A DNA stretch of 53,528 bases from CAYFFO01 sp964342485 (GTDB lineage Bacteria > Chloroflexota > Dehalococcoidia > Lucifugimonadales > CAJWER01): the NCBI GenBank assembly GCA_964342485.1, contig CAYFFO010000011.1:1-53528 (forward strand). Reading direction: 5' to 3'. Positions 18,102 to 26,242 of this stretch are shown one piece after another (within the stretch, counting starts at the first letter, position 1; the number at the start of each line of letters is the position of its first letter). The notes under the pieces were generated by a model, which was given only the letters and a program-made list of their open reading frames with translations, did not search any database and was not told the DNA's origin. Both the position numbers and the translations under genes were made by a program.

Positions 18102-19040
18102 CTATCCCTTTATTGAATTATCAAAATTCTCAATAAAATCTTTATGGAGTTCTTCTATTTTAGCTTCATATGTATCACCTTCATGTGCCACTATACGAAC
18201 AGCGAATTCGATTACAGAATCTTTTCTAAGTGTATATTTTTTATTTAATAATGGGTTTATAGTGATTATTCCATAGTCGGATATACCCCATGAATCGTAG
18301 CCGGTATTACCATAAGGGAAAATAGCTAAACCTACCTTGTGTCCCATATAACTAGGACCATACGCATCAATCCATTGACTATTCACTTTAGAAAGTACCT
18401 CTTTACCAGTTAAGCGATCCGAGTTCCCTAGAGTGCCTCCGTCTACCATGCGTAGCCCATCGGCAAGTCTGATTGTAAAATATCCGTGCCGTGTAGGACC
18501 TATTTTTATTTCCCACTTTGTTGGATGTAGGATCGATGTAATATCAACTATATTTGAATTTTGTCCAGGATAAATATCAATAACTCTTTTTTCTGTGGCA
18601 ACGTGTCTTCTATTGGGAGCACCCCATTCTTCAGGTCCTTGCCAGAAAAGTGTTTGTATTACACGTAGATGGTTTTCAGTTATCTCTTTATTCTCAATAG
18701 ACTTGCTTATAATACGTCCAGGAGCACGACCTTGAAATGTGTAGTTTACATAGAAATTGTAATTTGCTTCTTCAAACTTATCGTCACCAAAAGGTAAATA
18801 GCAATTTAAATGATCTGCTCCAATTGAAATGGATTGATGATGTGGGTGGTCTATTGGAGACTCTGCTGTTAAAGATATCCCAGAAGGGGTAAAAAGTGGA
18901 TATATATAGTTTCTGTAATCGTTTTGACTGAGCGATAAGATCGCCTTGCCTTTCCATGCAATATTGATGCGTTTATTGCGAGCACTGGCTCCATTTGGCA
19001 AATTAATAGGGTCTTCGGTTAGAGTAAATGCAGACAACAT
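18102..19040 (-). CDS. DUF6807 (PmoA-like) family protein
   Basis: A 312-residue protein of the family often labelled 'PmoA family' or DUF6807. It is not the membrane methane monooxygenase subunit. Recognisable parts are the YIYPLFTPSGISLT segment (about 45), SPIDHPHHQSISIG (about 61, clustered histidines) and ILHPTKWEIKIGPTRHGYFTIR (about 168). The fold is probably an all-beta galactose-mutarotase-like sandwich. The family is common beside Gfo/Idh and sugar-isomerase genes in Planctomycetes and related bacteria, and its function is unproven. Its ATG directly abuts the Gfo/Idh stop, with GGTGA 8 nt upstream. It is the middle gene of the five-gene operon. Confidence 0.75.
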   Translation of the reverse strand: MLSAFTLTEDPINLPNGASARNKRINIAWKGKAILSLSQNDYRNYIYPLFTPSGISLTAESPIDHPHHQSISIGADHLNCYLPFGDDKFEEANYNFYVNYTFQGRAPGRIISKSIENKEITENHLRVIQTLFWQGPEEWGAPNRRHVATEKRVIDIYPGQNSNIVDITSILHPTKWEIKIGPTRHGYFTIRLADGLRMVDGGTLGNSDRLTGKEVLSKVNSQWIDAYGPSYMGHKVGLAIFPYGNTGYDSWGISDYGIITINPLLNKKYTLRKDSVIEFAVRIVAHEGDTYEAKIEELHKDFIENFDNSIKG

Positions 19041-20054
19041 TTAGACATCACCAAATTTGGATATGCTGGTAGGTAGATTGCCATTCGGGATGTAAAAGTC
19101 TTTTTGTATATCAAATTTTATTGGCTGGCCAGTTGTCATCGATTTTACAGCTTTTTCAAAAATAAGTGTTGGTATTGACGATTCCCACGCGTCCATAGGG
19201 TTATCTTTACCTGAGACACATAGTTTATGGAACATTTCCATTTCTTCATTAAAACCATTGTGGTACTTATTTTTATCAATACCAGGCTCGTCAGTGCCGT
19301 CAAATACCAAGTTGCTGAATCGGAGAGTGGCGGCACTTACTTTACCTTCTTGCACTTCGGCGTAATGCTTAGGTATTATCCCTCCTCCACCATTCGTACT
19401 GTAGATAGAATTTCCTAGGCTACCATTTTCAAAACGGATCGTTATTATGCTTGTACTTGATAGGCCACCACCTAGTCCCATAGCGTAGACTTCAACTGGT
19501 TGGGAACGCATTACGTGCCATATCCAATGTAGGTTATATCCTGCGTTGTCCAGCAAACCTTCTTTTGAATATGGATTTTCTTGGAGCTTGTTATCGTTAG
19601 ATATTCTGCATGTAAATTGAATAAATTTGGGTCTTTGAATAACATGACGGAGACGTTTTGTTACAGGCGAATGCTTAAACCACCATCCACTCATCAATTG
19701 CAGGCCCGTTTCATGAACCGTTTTTTGTATTTGCCTAGATTCATTCAAGGTCATTGCAAGCGGTTTTTCACAAAAAACAAATTTACCTGCTTCTAGGAAT
19801 TTTATTGATAATTTGGCATGGGTATCGTGCGTAGAACAAATTATCACTGCGTCAATATCCTTATCGGATAGTACCTTGTTTATATCGGTGGTAAAGTATT
19901 CTGCCTTTGCCTGCTGAGCACACTCTGCTGCATATTTTTCAACTAAATCCATTGTAGCTATGATGCGCATACCAGGCGTTTTAATTATATTGGGTATGTG
20001 TTTTTTGCTAATTCCTCCACACCCAATGAGCGCAATTCTGATGTCTTTTATCAT
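19041..20054 (-). CDS. Gfo/Idh/MocA family oxidoreductase
   Basis: A 337-residue NAD(P)-dependent sugar oxidoreductase. IALIGCGGISKKH is the Rossmann glycine motif, FCEKPLAMT (about 93) is the conserved Lys-containing cofactor motif, and GWWFKHSPVTKRL followed by LDNAGYNLHWIWHV (about 170) holds the usual catalytic Asp/His pair. It lies 5 bp after the sugar isomerase gene and abuts the DUF6807 gene. No strong ribosome site is visible, so it probably depends on coupled translation. The pairing of a TIM-barrel isomerase, Gfo/Idh and a mutarotase-like protein suggests oxidation, epimerisation or keto-inositol style chemistry. The substrate is unknown. Confidence 0.88.
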   Translation of the reverse strand: MIKDIRIALIGCGGISKKHIPNIIKTPGMRIIATMDLVEKYAAECAQQAKAEYFTTDINKVLSDKDIDAVIICSTHDTHAKLSIKFLEAGKFVFCEKPLAMTLNESRQIQKTVHETGLQLMSGWWFKHSPVTKRLRHVIQRPKFIQFTCRISNDNKLQENPYSKEGLLDNAGYNLHWIWHVMRSQPVEVYAMGLGGGLSSTSIITIRFENGSLGNSIYSTNGGGGIIPKHYAEVQEGKVSAATLRFSNLVFDGTDEPGIDKNKYHNGFNEEMEMFHKLCVSGKDNPMDAWESSIPTLIFEKAVKSMTTGQPIKFDIQKDFYIPNGNLPTSISKFGDV

Positions 20055-20059
20055 ATGAA

Positions 20060-21010
20060 TCAGTTTTTTAAATCTAGTTTATTCATCAAATTTAAAATGT
20101 TTTTATAGTTGATCTGCATAGCTTCTACAGGTGATCCCGAATCGGGAGTAAAATGAGTAGCTATTGATAAAACAGCATCAGACTGGTGCTTATAGAGTTT
20201 GTTGAGTGTTTCTATAAAATCTACATCTCCTTCCCCAATTGGTCTATATTGAAAGTCTCTTGATATCCCTTCATTTACATGAAGATCCTTAACATGAAGG
20301 CTATGGAGATATGGACGGATATTATTGAATCCCGAGGATGTTGCATCTGATTCACCACAGTTTATATTATCTGCTGGACCCCACATGACCCTGATTCTTG
20401 GAGAACCAATTCTTTCGGCCAACTGTCGAAAGTTACCAGTGGTATTTCCGTAATTCCAAGGCATCATGGATAAAACGACGTCTACTTCAAGCTTTTCGGC
20501 TGATTCAACTACTGGCAAGAAAGCTGATTCAAGTTTTTTCATATCGGATTCAGAGATTATTCCACCTCTTGTAGCCCACCTCATTGGCCAAGTAGGTTTA
20601 TCAGATGTATATTCACCTGGCCAGGCAAATGAATAGCAGAGCACTGCATTGATATCTAACCGTTTTGCAATCTCCATTGATCGAATTAGATCAGAGATAT
20701 CCTTTGAGTATTCTTTGTTGTGTTTTGGTGAATCCTCGCTAATATCGGTAAGATGAATTTGCTTAAATGGACTAGATGCACTGATTAACAAAAGTTTTAG
20801 GTCATTCTTGTAAACAAGATTAGCCATATTATCAACTTGTTTATCTGTTAGATCTGCTATTTCAGGCCAGTCGGGTATTCGGGAGAACCAAACGTATTCT
20901 GCACCTATATCTTTAGCCACTTTCAGAGATTTTTCAAACGGTAATTTTAATTCATTAATAAACATTCCGAGTTTAAATCGATATGGGTTTTGTGATGACA
21001 ATTTATTCAA
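20060..21010 (-). CDS. Sugar phosphate isomerase/epimerase-like TIM-barrel protein
   Basis: A 316-residue xylose-isomerase-like (AP endonuclease 2) TIM-barrel protein, related to inosose dehydratase and keto-sugar epimerases. Core strands are visible as YRFKLGMFINE, AEYVWFSRIPDW, NAVLCYSFAWPGE (about 122), VVLSMMPWNYGN (about 179), IRVMWGPADNINCGES (about 207) and LHSLHVKDLHVNEG (about 235), the last with likely metal histidines. The frame begins at TTG (21010) directly against AAGGGAG. An in-frame TTG at 21001 lies 9 nt after the same motif and is equally plausible; no ATG occurs before the first barrel strand. It is the first gene of the five-gene operon. The specific reaction cannot be assigned. 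Confidence 0.82.
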   Translation of the reverse strand: MNKLSSQNPYRFKLGMFINELKLPFEKSLKVAKDIGAEYVWFSRIPDWPEIADLTDKQVDNMANLVYKNDLKLLLISASSPFKQIHLTDISEDSPKHNKEYSKDISDLIRSMEIAKRLDINAVLCYSFAWPGEYTSDKPTWPMRWATRGGIISESDMKKLESAFLPVVESAEKLEVDVVLSMMPWNYGNTTGNFRQLAERIGSPRIRVMWGPADNINCGESDATSSGFNNIRPYLHSLHVKDLHVNEGISRDFQYRPIGEGDVDFIETLNKLYKHQSDAVLSIATHFTPDSGSPVEAMQINYKNILNLMNKLDLKN

Positions 21011-21129
21011 CTCCCTTGTTCTTCAGAACATCTTGAATTTAATAGCATGTTTTTAATAATCGGTAGTCTAGCATAATTGTCCAAATAGTTTAGATTGAAA
21101 TAGATAAAGAAAGACTTTTCAATCAGTTC

Positions 21130-21160
21130 AATTATTAATGTTGTTGTGATATTAATAATT
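21130..21160. promoter_or_regulatory. Perfect 10+11+10 inverted repeat in a divergent spacer
   Basis: AATTATTAAT and ATTAATAATT flank an 11-bp spacer. It lies in the 197-bp region between the five-gene operon (-) and the DMT transporter gene (+), about 47 bp upstream of the latter. The arms are long for chance and the position suits an operator, or a hairpin in the transporter leader. There is no T-run for a terminator. Confidence 0.4.
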
Positions 21161-21207
21161 AAATAGATGGATTCACATAATCATATCAATACCCGTAATT
21201 ATTCTTC

Positions 21208-22089
21208 ATGTTAGGTGAAGCTTTAGCTTTATCTTCAGCACTACTTTTCGGGCTTTCCACTGTTTTAATCAAAACAGTGGTTCCCAGAGTAGATTCTATT
21301 ACAGTTACCGCCGTTAGATTAATTACCGGAGCTGTATTTGCTGTTTTAGTTTCGGCTCTTTTAGGCCAATTTAATGAATTCTCAAATATAGCCAAAGATA
21401 GTTTACTTATATTGTTGGTTGCTGGTGGAGTGGTGATGACTGGTCATATCACCTTGATAAAAGCGATTGGTATAGACGATGTTTCTCGAATTTTTCCAAC
21501 AATGACCGGACTATATATTTTGATGAGTGTTGTTTTCAGCGTCCTTTTAACTGATGATGTTTTTTCATTTAAGATTATTTTAGGTGCTGTGATAGTACTT
21601 TTGGGAATTTATCTACTTTCATATGAAACAAATTCTTATCCTGGGAACTCTGGTGAAATATCGGTTGGTTCAAAATTTATTGCTTTAGGATTAGCAGCTT
21701 TCACAGCACTTAGCTGGACTTTTGGAATTTTGACCATGGACCTAGTTGTAAATACTGTCGATCCTCTACTTGCCACATCTGTAAGGATGTCCTTTATGTC
21801 TTTGTTGATGGTTATAATAGCTGGTTCTAAACTGAGATATATATTCAAAATTGTTACTAGAAAAGACACACTGGCTTTACTTGCAGGGGGAATACTTACT
21901 GGTATTTCCACAATGACCTTTATATCGGCTTTAAAATGGAGTACGCCATCAATTGTGGTAATCCTTAATTGCACCGCGCCATTTTTCGTGGTTCCGATAG
22001 CTTTCATATGGTTAAAAGAAAAAATTACTAAGGCTACAATTATTGGCACTGTTGCTTGTTTTTTAGGTGTGGTTTTAACCTTAAGTTGA
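21208..22089 (+). CDS. EamA/DMT family transporter
   Basis: A 293-residue inner-membrane protein with about ten hydrophobic segments in two EamA halves (about residues 1-130 and 155-293). This is the standard drug/metabolite transporter layout and length. The first half opens with GEALALSSALLFGLSTVLIK, and the second begins at FIALGLAAFTALSWTFGIL (about 156). Substrates in the family include amino acids, nucleotide sugars and drugs, and none can be predicted here. The ATG has no Shine-Dalgarno but agrees with the start of the first helix. A 31-bp inverted repeat lies upstream. rsmI follows after 84 bp. Confidence 0.87.
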   Translation: MLGEALALSSALLFGLSTVLIKTVVPRVDSITVTAVRLITGAVFAVLVSALLGQFNEFSNIAKDSLLILLVAGGVVMTGHITLIKAIGIDDVSRIFPTMTGLYILMSVVFSVLLTDDVFSFKIILGAVIVLLGIYLLSYETNSYPGNSGEISVGSKFIALGLAAFTALSWTFGILTMDLVVNTVDPLLATSVRMSFMSLLMVIIAGSKLRYIFKIVTRKDTLALLAGGILTGISTMTFISALKWSTPSIVVILNCTAPFFVVPIAFIWLKEKITKATIIGTVACFLGVVLTLS

Positions 22090-22173
22090 TTTAAAGTATT
22101 ATCATATTGATAGATGCTTCAATACTATCTATGCGATGGAACTGTAAATAGATATATCAGGCGGATTTAATTT

Positions 22174-22998
22174 ATGGGAACCTTATTTGTTATAGCAACT
22201 CCTATTGGTAATCTTGAAGATATTACTTTTAGGGCAATTAGAGTTCTTGGAGAAGTCGATTTAATTGCGGCTGAAGACACGCGTGTTACCACAAAACTGT
22301 TAAAAAAATATCGTATCAAGACTCGAATAACGAGTTATCATGAACACAACAAAAAAACTCAGATTCCGAAGTTATTGGACGTATTGGATAAAGGAAACCT
22401 TGCGTTGGTATCAGATGCAGGTAGTCCAGTTATCAATGATCCAGGAGCAGACCTAGTTTCAAATGTTTATGATCTAGGCTTTAAGGTCGTACCAATACCC
22501 GGGCCTTCTTCACTAACGTCATCACTTTCAATTGCGGGATTAGAAGTAGATCAGTTTTGCTATCTTGGATATTTACCTAGAAGTAATAAGGCACGTCGCA
22601 TTGTACTTTCTAGATTTATTTGGGAATGGAGATTACTTGTTATCTTGGCCACTCCACATAGATTAAAATCAGATTTTGAAGATATATTAGGTGTACTGGG
22701 AGATCGGGATATAGTTGTTTGTCGTGAACTTACAAAGATACATGAGGAAATTTTTAGAGGGAAAGTATCAGCTGCTATTAACCATTTCAAAATACCCAAG
22801 GGTGAATTCACCATAGTTATATCGGGTAACAAAAATCTTGAAGATGAAAATTTTGATGTGGAAATAGTTGCAAAAAATATGTTGACACGATTTCTTACCG
22901 AGGGTGTTAGTGCAAAGGATGCTATAAATGAAGTTTCTATTGCAACAGGTTTGTCAAAACGTCCACTTTACCGGATTTGGCTCAGTATTAAGAGCTAA
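22174..22998 (+). CDS. rsmI: 16S rRNA 2'-O-ribose C1402 methyltransferase RsmI
   Basis: A 274-residue SAM-dependent methyltransferase of the tetrapyrrole-methylase fold that 2'-O-methylates C1402 of 16S rRNA in the decoding centre. Diagnostic motifs are ATPIGNLEDITFRA (about 8), AAEDTRVTTKLL (about 32), the YHEHN motif (about 54), LVSDAGSPVINDPG (about 78) and PIPGPSSL (about 107). The C-terminal helical extension (about 225-274) matches full-length RsmI. A GGCGGA-like site precedes the ATG. metG follows after 58 bp on the same strand, so it is probably part of a housekeeping cluster. Confidence 0.95.
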   Translation: MGTLFVIATPIGNLEDITFRAIRVLGEVDLIAAEDTRVTTKLLKKYRIKTRITSYHEHNKKTQIPKLLDVLDKGNLALVSDAGSPVINDPGADLVSNVYDLGFKVVPIPGPSSLTSSLSIAGLEVDQFCYLGYLPRSNKARRIVLSRFIWEWRLLVILATPHRLKSDFEDILGVLGDRDIVVCRELTKIHEEIFRGKVSAAINHFKIPKGEFTIVISGNKNLEDENFDVEIVAKNMLTRFLTEGVSAKDAINEVSIATGLSKRPLYRIWLSIKS

Positions 22999-23056
22999 GT
23001 TTTAGCCCATTGTGATAACATTTTCTTTTCGATAAAGATTTTTTGGAGTCTATCAA

Positions 23057-24724
23057 ATGTCTGAAAGAATTTTAGTTGCTGTAGCGTGGCCTTATGCTAA
23101 TGGTTCTATTCATCTTGGACAGGCTGCTGGAGCTTATTTACCAGCAGATATTTTTGCTCGTTACCATCGACTAATGGGTAACGATGTTTTAATGGTCTCT
23201 GGCAGTGATTCTCATGGGACTCCTGTGACATTGGCTGCTGAGAACAGGGGAGTGTCAGTAGAGGAAGTATTTAATGAATATCATTTGGAGTTCATAGATA
23301 ATTGGCAGCGACTTGGCATAAGTTTTGATTTATTTACATCAACTCATACCGACAATCATTTTGAAGTAGTCCAAGATATGTTTTTGAAACTTATGGACAA
23401 CGGGTTCATTTATAAAGACTCTATGATGCAACCGTACTGTCAAGGGGAAAGCCGTTTTCTGGCTGATCGTTATGTAGAAGGGGTATGTCCTAATTGTTCA
23501 TTTTCCCAAGCCAGAGGAGATCAATGTGACAACTGTGGTCGCACGCTAGATCCTCAAGATTTGATTGATATGGTTTGTAAAATATGCAAAGAAAAACCAG
23601 TTATAAAAGAAACGGAGCATTTCTTTCTAAAACTTAGTGCTTTTGAGGAAAGATTAATTGACTGGGTCACGCCACAAAATCAGTGGAGATCTAATGTGAG
23701 AAACTTTTCTCTTGGGTATCTTGGTGGGGGTCTTCATGACAGGGCGATTACAAGGGATATAGAGTGGGGAGTGCCTGTTCCAATAGAAGGATATGATGAC
23801 AAACGAATTTATGTATGGTTTGAGGCGGTAATCGGATACTTATCCGCATCAATAGAATGGTCTAAAACTATGGGTTTCTCTGACCGTTGGCGGGACTTTT
23901 GGGAAAAGGATTGTAAGTCATATTATTTTATGGGTAAGGACAATATCCCGTTCCATACTATTATTTGGCCAGCAATGCTTATGGGATACGGTAATTTGAA
24001 TTTACCATATGATGTGCCTGCAAATGAGTATTTGAATGTAGAAGGACTTAAGATATCAACGAGTAGAAACTGGGCCGTTTGGTTACCAGAGTATTTGAAC
24101 AAATATGAGCCTGATCCATTAAGATATGTTTTGGCATCTACTATGCCGGAGACTAGCGACTCCGATTTTTCATGGGAAGAATATGTCCGTAGAAATAATG
24201 ATGAACTCGTTGCAACATATGGTAATTTGGTACATAGAGTTGTAACTATGTCGAGTCGAAATTTTGATGGCAAAGTTCCTGAATATGGAGAACTTTCTGA
24301 AGCATCCAGTGAATTATTGGGTCAGGCATCATCAAAATTAACTGAAACTGCTAACAATATTGAGGCATGCCGGTTTAGGCAAGCTTTGGATTCTGCAATG
24401 TCGTTAGCTAGGGCTGCGAATATTTATCTAGATCGCGAAGAGCCGTGGAAGAAAATCAAGGTGGATCCAACTACCGCAGGATCAATTTTATGGACCTCTT
24501 TAACGGTGATCAACTGTTTGAAAACAGTTCTATACCCATTTTTACCTTTCAGTTCGGAAAAACTACATTCTATGTTGGGGTTTGAAGGGAGTGTCAAGGA
24601 TAATGGATGGTCTTGGTCGCCTGAACTACTTATTCCAGGGCAGGAATTTAGAGATGTCTCTCCTCTTTTCACTAAACTTGATATTGATATAGTTGATCAG
24701 GAAACTAAAAAGATTGGTGTTTAG
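23057..24724 (+). CDS. metG: Methionyl-tRNA synthetase
   Basis: A 555-residue class I synthetase charging tRNA-Met. The HIGH-type motif is in PYANGSIHLGQAAG (about 13), and a zinc-knuckle insertion holds CPNC, CDNC and CKIC pairs (about 139-180). KISTS (about 335, GLKISTSRNW) replaces the textbook KMSKS, a variation known in MetRS. The anticodon-binding helical domain follows (about 390-540). The protein ends after this domain and lacks the C-terminal tRNA-binding EMAP-like extension of E. coli MetG, which is normal for many bacteria. GGAG precedes the ATG. The prenyl synthase gene lies 71 bp downstream. Confidence 0.96.
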   Translation: MSERILVAVAWPYANGSIHLGQAAGAYLPADIFARYHRLMGNDVLMVSGSDSHGTPVTLAAENRGVSVEEVFNEYHLEFIDNWQRLGISFDLFTSTHTDNHFEVVQDMFLKLMDNGFIYKDSMMQPYCQGESRFLADRYVEGVCPNCSFSQARGDQCDNCGRTLDPQDLIDMVCKICKEKPVIKETEHFFLKLSAFEERLIDWVTPQNQWRSNVRNFSLGYLGGGLHDRAITRDIEWGVPVPIEGYDDKRIYVWFEAVIGYLSASIEWSKTMGFSDRWRDFWEKDCKSYYFMGKDNIPFHTIIWPAMLMGYGNLNLPYDVPANEYLNVEGLKISTSRNWAVWLPEYLNKYEPDPLRYVLASTMPETSDSDFSWEEYVRRNNDELVATYGNLVHRVVTMSSRNFDGKVPEYGELSEASSELLGQASSKLTETANNIEACRFRQALDSAMSLARAANIYLDREEPWKKIKVDPTTAGSILWTSLTVINCLKTVLYPFLPFSSEKLHSMLGFEGSVKDNGWSWSPELLIPGQEFRDVSPLFTKLDIDIVDQETKKIGV

Positions 24725-24748
24725 TTAAAACAGGGAGCGATTTTCAAA

Positions 24749-24799
24749 ATGGCATCTATGAAAAGGCAAACTTGTTCAAATATTGGGTATATCCTATGA
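24749..24799 (+). CDS. Possible 16-residue leader peptide overlapping the prenyl synthase start
   Basis: A 16-codon frame starts at ATG 24749, 11 nt after AGGGAG, and ends in TGA at 24797-24799. It forms an ATGA overlap with the preferred prenyl synthase start at 24796, whose own ribosome site is poor. The layout would allow translational coupling. The peptide has no recognisable motif and the frame could be fortuitous. Confidence 0.25.
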   Translation: MASMKRQTCSNIGYIL

Positions 24800-25773
24800 C
24801 CCAACCAGATATTCTAGCCTCAGTATATGAAACTATAAGAGATGATTTAAAGAATGTTGACAAGACACTAAAAAAGCTTGCTGATAATGATCCTAGTCTA
24901 CTTTCAGAAGTGCTTAATTATATTTTGAAGACTACCGGGAAAAGGATTAGACCCGCAATAACTCTATTGGCTTCACACTTTCATCGGCAAGGTGGTGAAA
25001 CAATCGGTCTAATGGCTTCTGCAATTGAACTTCTTCATATTGCAACTTTAATTCACGATGATACTGTTGATAACTCGTCTTTAAGGCGTGGCCACGCTAC
25101 TATCAGTAGTATGTGGGGTGACAACACAGCGGTACTGGTCGGAGATTATATATTTGCTACTTCAGCAACATTTGTTTGTGATACTGGAAATATACGAGTT
25201 GTTAAGAGGTTTGCAGAGACAATTATGGAGTTGTCCAGTGGTCAACTTGCTGAGATGTCTAGGGCTTATGACATCTCACTTACCAGAGAAGATTATTTTG
25301 AAAGGATATATCAGAAAACGGCCTCATTATTTACTACCGCTAGTGAATCCGGAGCGATTCTAGGTGGTTCTCCTGAAAAAACCGTTGAAGCTCTTCGAAA
25401 TTACGGTTTGAATCTTGGTATTGCTTATCAAATATCGGATGACATATTGGATTTTGAAGGTACTAGTAAGGAGATAGGGAAACCAATTGGTAGCGACCTT
25501 TCTCACGGGATATTAACTTTACCAGCAATCATAGCACTCGAACGAAATCCAAAAAACAACCCAATCGAATATTACTGTAGACAATCAGGAGACCAAGTTG
25601 CACTACAAGAGGCGTTGGCTATGATTCAAGACAAATCGATTATAGAAGAATCATATAGTGTTGCTGATGGTTTTAGTGTCAAAGCCTTAGAAACTTTAGA
25701 GTCACTTGAATCCAATGAAGCAAAATTAGCCCTTAAAGAACTTGTACCATATTTAGTTCGTAGACGTAGTTAA
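24796..25773 (+). CDS. Polyprenyl diphosphate synthase (trans-isoprenyl synthase)
   Basis: A 325-residue all-alpha E-prenyl transferase that elongates allylic diphosphates with IPP. It supplies quinone side chains or carotenoid and lipid precursors. Visible motifs are GKRIRPAI (substrate binding), the first Asp-rich motif LIHDDTVDNSSLRRG (about 82), and the second Asp-rich motif SDDILDFEG (about 215). The short spacing after DDxxD and the small residues before it suggest a long-chain (octaprenyl/heptaprenyl-like) product, but chain length is not certain. An in-frame TTG at 24772 has AAGG 5 nt upstream and would add eight residues. The ATG at 24796 gives the usual N-terminus and overlaps a small upstream frame. 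The protein ends LVPYLVRRRS, as in many bacterial homologues. Confidence 0.93.
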   Translation: MTQPDILASVYETIRDDLKNVDKTLKKLADNDPSLLSEVLNYILKTTGKRIRPAITLLASHFHRQGGETIGLMASAIELLHIATLIHDDTVDNSSLRRGHATISSMWGDNTAVLVGDYIFATSATFVCDTGNIRVVKRFAETIMELSSGQLAEMSRAYDISLTREDYFERIYQKTASLFTTASESGAILGGSPEKTVEALRNYGLNLGIAYQISDDILDFEGTSKEIGKPIGSDLSHGILTLPAIIALERNPKNNPIEYYCRQSGDQVALQEALAMIQDKSIIEESYSVADGFSVKALETLESLESNEAKLALKELVPYLVRRRS

Positions 25774-25950
25774 TGATAAAAGTTTTAGGGATTGGATATT
25801 CAATCTGACTTTATGATGCGATATCTTTGAAAATAGGTTAGGTGTTAATCTATATTTGATAACAGTTACATTTCCAAATGTTTGATATTTCCAACTTTAT
25901 AAATATTTGATTATCGGATGTTTATATAGAAAAATTTAAGGGGTAAATAT

Positions 25951-26082
25951 ATGGACTATCGCACAAAAGTCCAATTAATAGTGATTGGGGTTTTGGTAAT
26001 CCTTATTGTTGGGGTTCTGGTAATCAGTATTGCGGTTAAATTACTAAAAAATGCGATAAGTAAGGTTAAGACCAAGGAATAA
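25951..26082 (+). CDS. 43-residue single-pass membrane protein
   Basis: A 43-residue frame with AAGGGG 7 nt before the ATG. It has a short polar N-terminus (MDYRTKVQ), one hydrophobic helix of about 20 residues rich in Val, Ile and Gly (about 9-29), and a basic tail rich in Lys (KLLKNAISKVKTKE). It occupies the 469-bp interval 25774-26242 between the prenyl synthase and exchanger genes, which otherwise holds only a small hairpin. I recognise no family. The good ribosome site and clean helix-plus-basic-tail design support a real small protein. Confidence 0.55.
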   Translation: MDYRTKVQLIVIGVLVILIVGVLVISIAVKLLKNAISKVKTKE

Positions 26083-26111
26083 AAATGATTCGGGATGGTG
26101 ATTGTAAAAAC

Positions 26112-26133
26112 CAACTGTCGATGTCTACAGTTG
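26112..26133. terminator. Weak hairpin after the 43-residue gene
   Basis: CAACTGT and ACAGTTG form a perfect 7-bp stem with an 8-nt loop, 29 nt after the small gene's stop. No T-run follows on the plus strand, so it is either a weak terminator, an RNA-stabilising hairpin, or chance. Confidence 0.3.
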
Positions 26134-26242
26134 ATTCCTGATAGAAAATTAATTGGAACTGATTTTGACTTGATTAATTACAGTTTTGCTTTTAGAAAAA
26201 TCAAAAACATAAAGTTTCTTAAGAGGGTTTTCGGATATTATT

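Noticed and set aside
21636..22049. 137-residue antisense frame inside the DMT transporter gene
   Set aside because: The reverse complement of membrane-helix codons gives hydrophobic-looking shadows. The plus-strand frame is the real gene.
22989..23056. rsmI-metG spacer as a T-box leader for metG
   Set aside because: The spacer is only 58 bp and lacks T-box specifier and antiterminator sequences.
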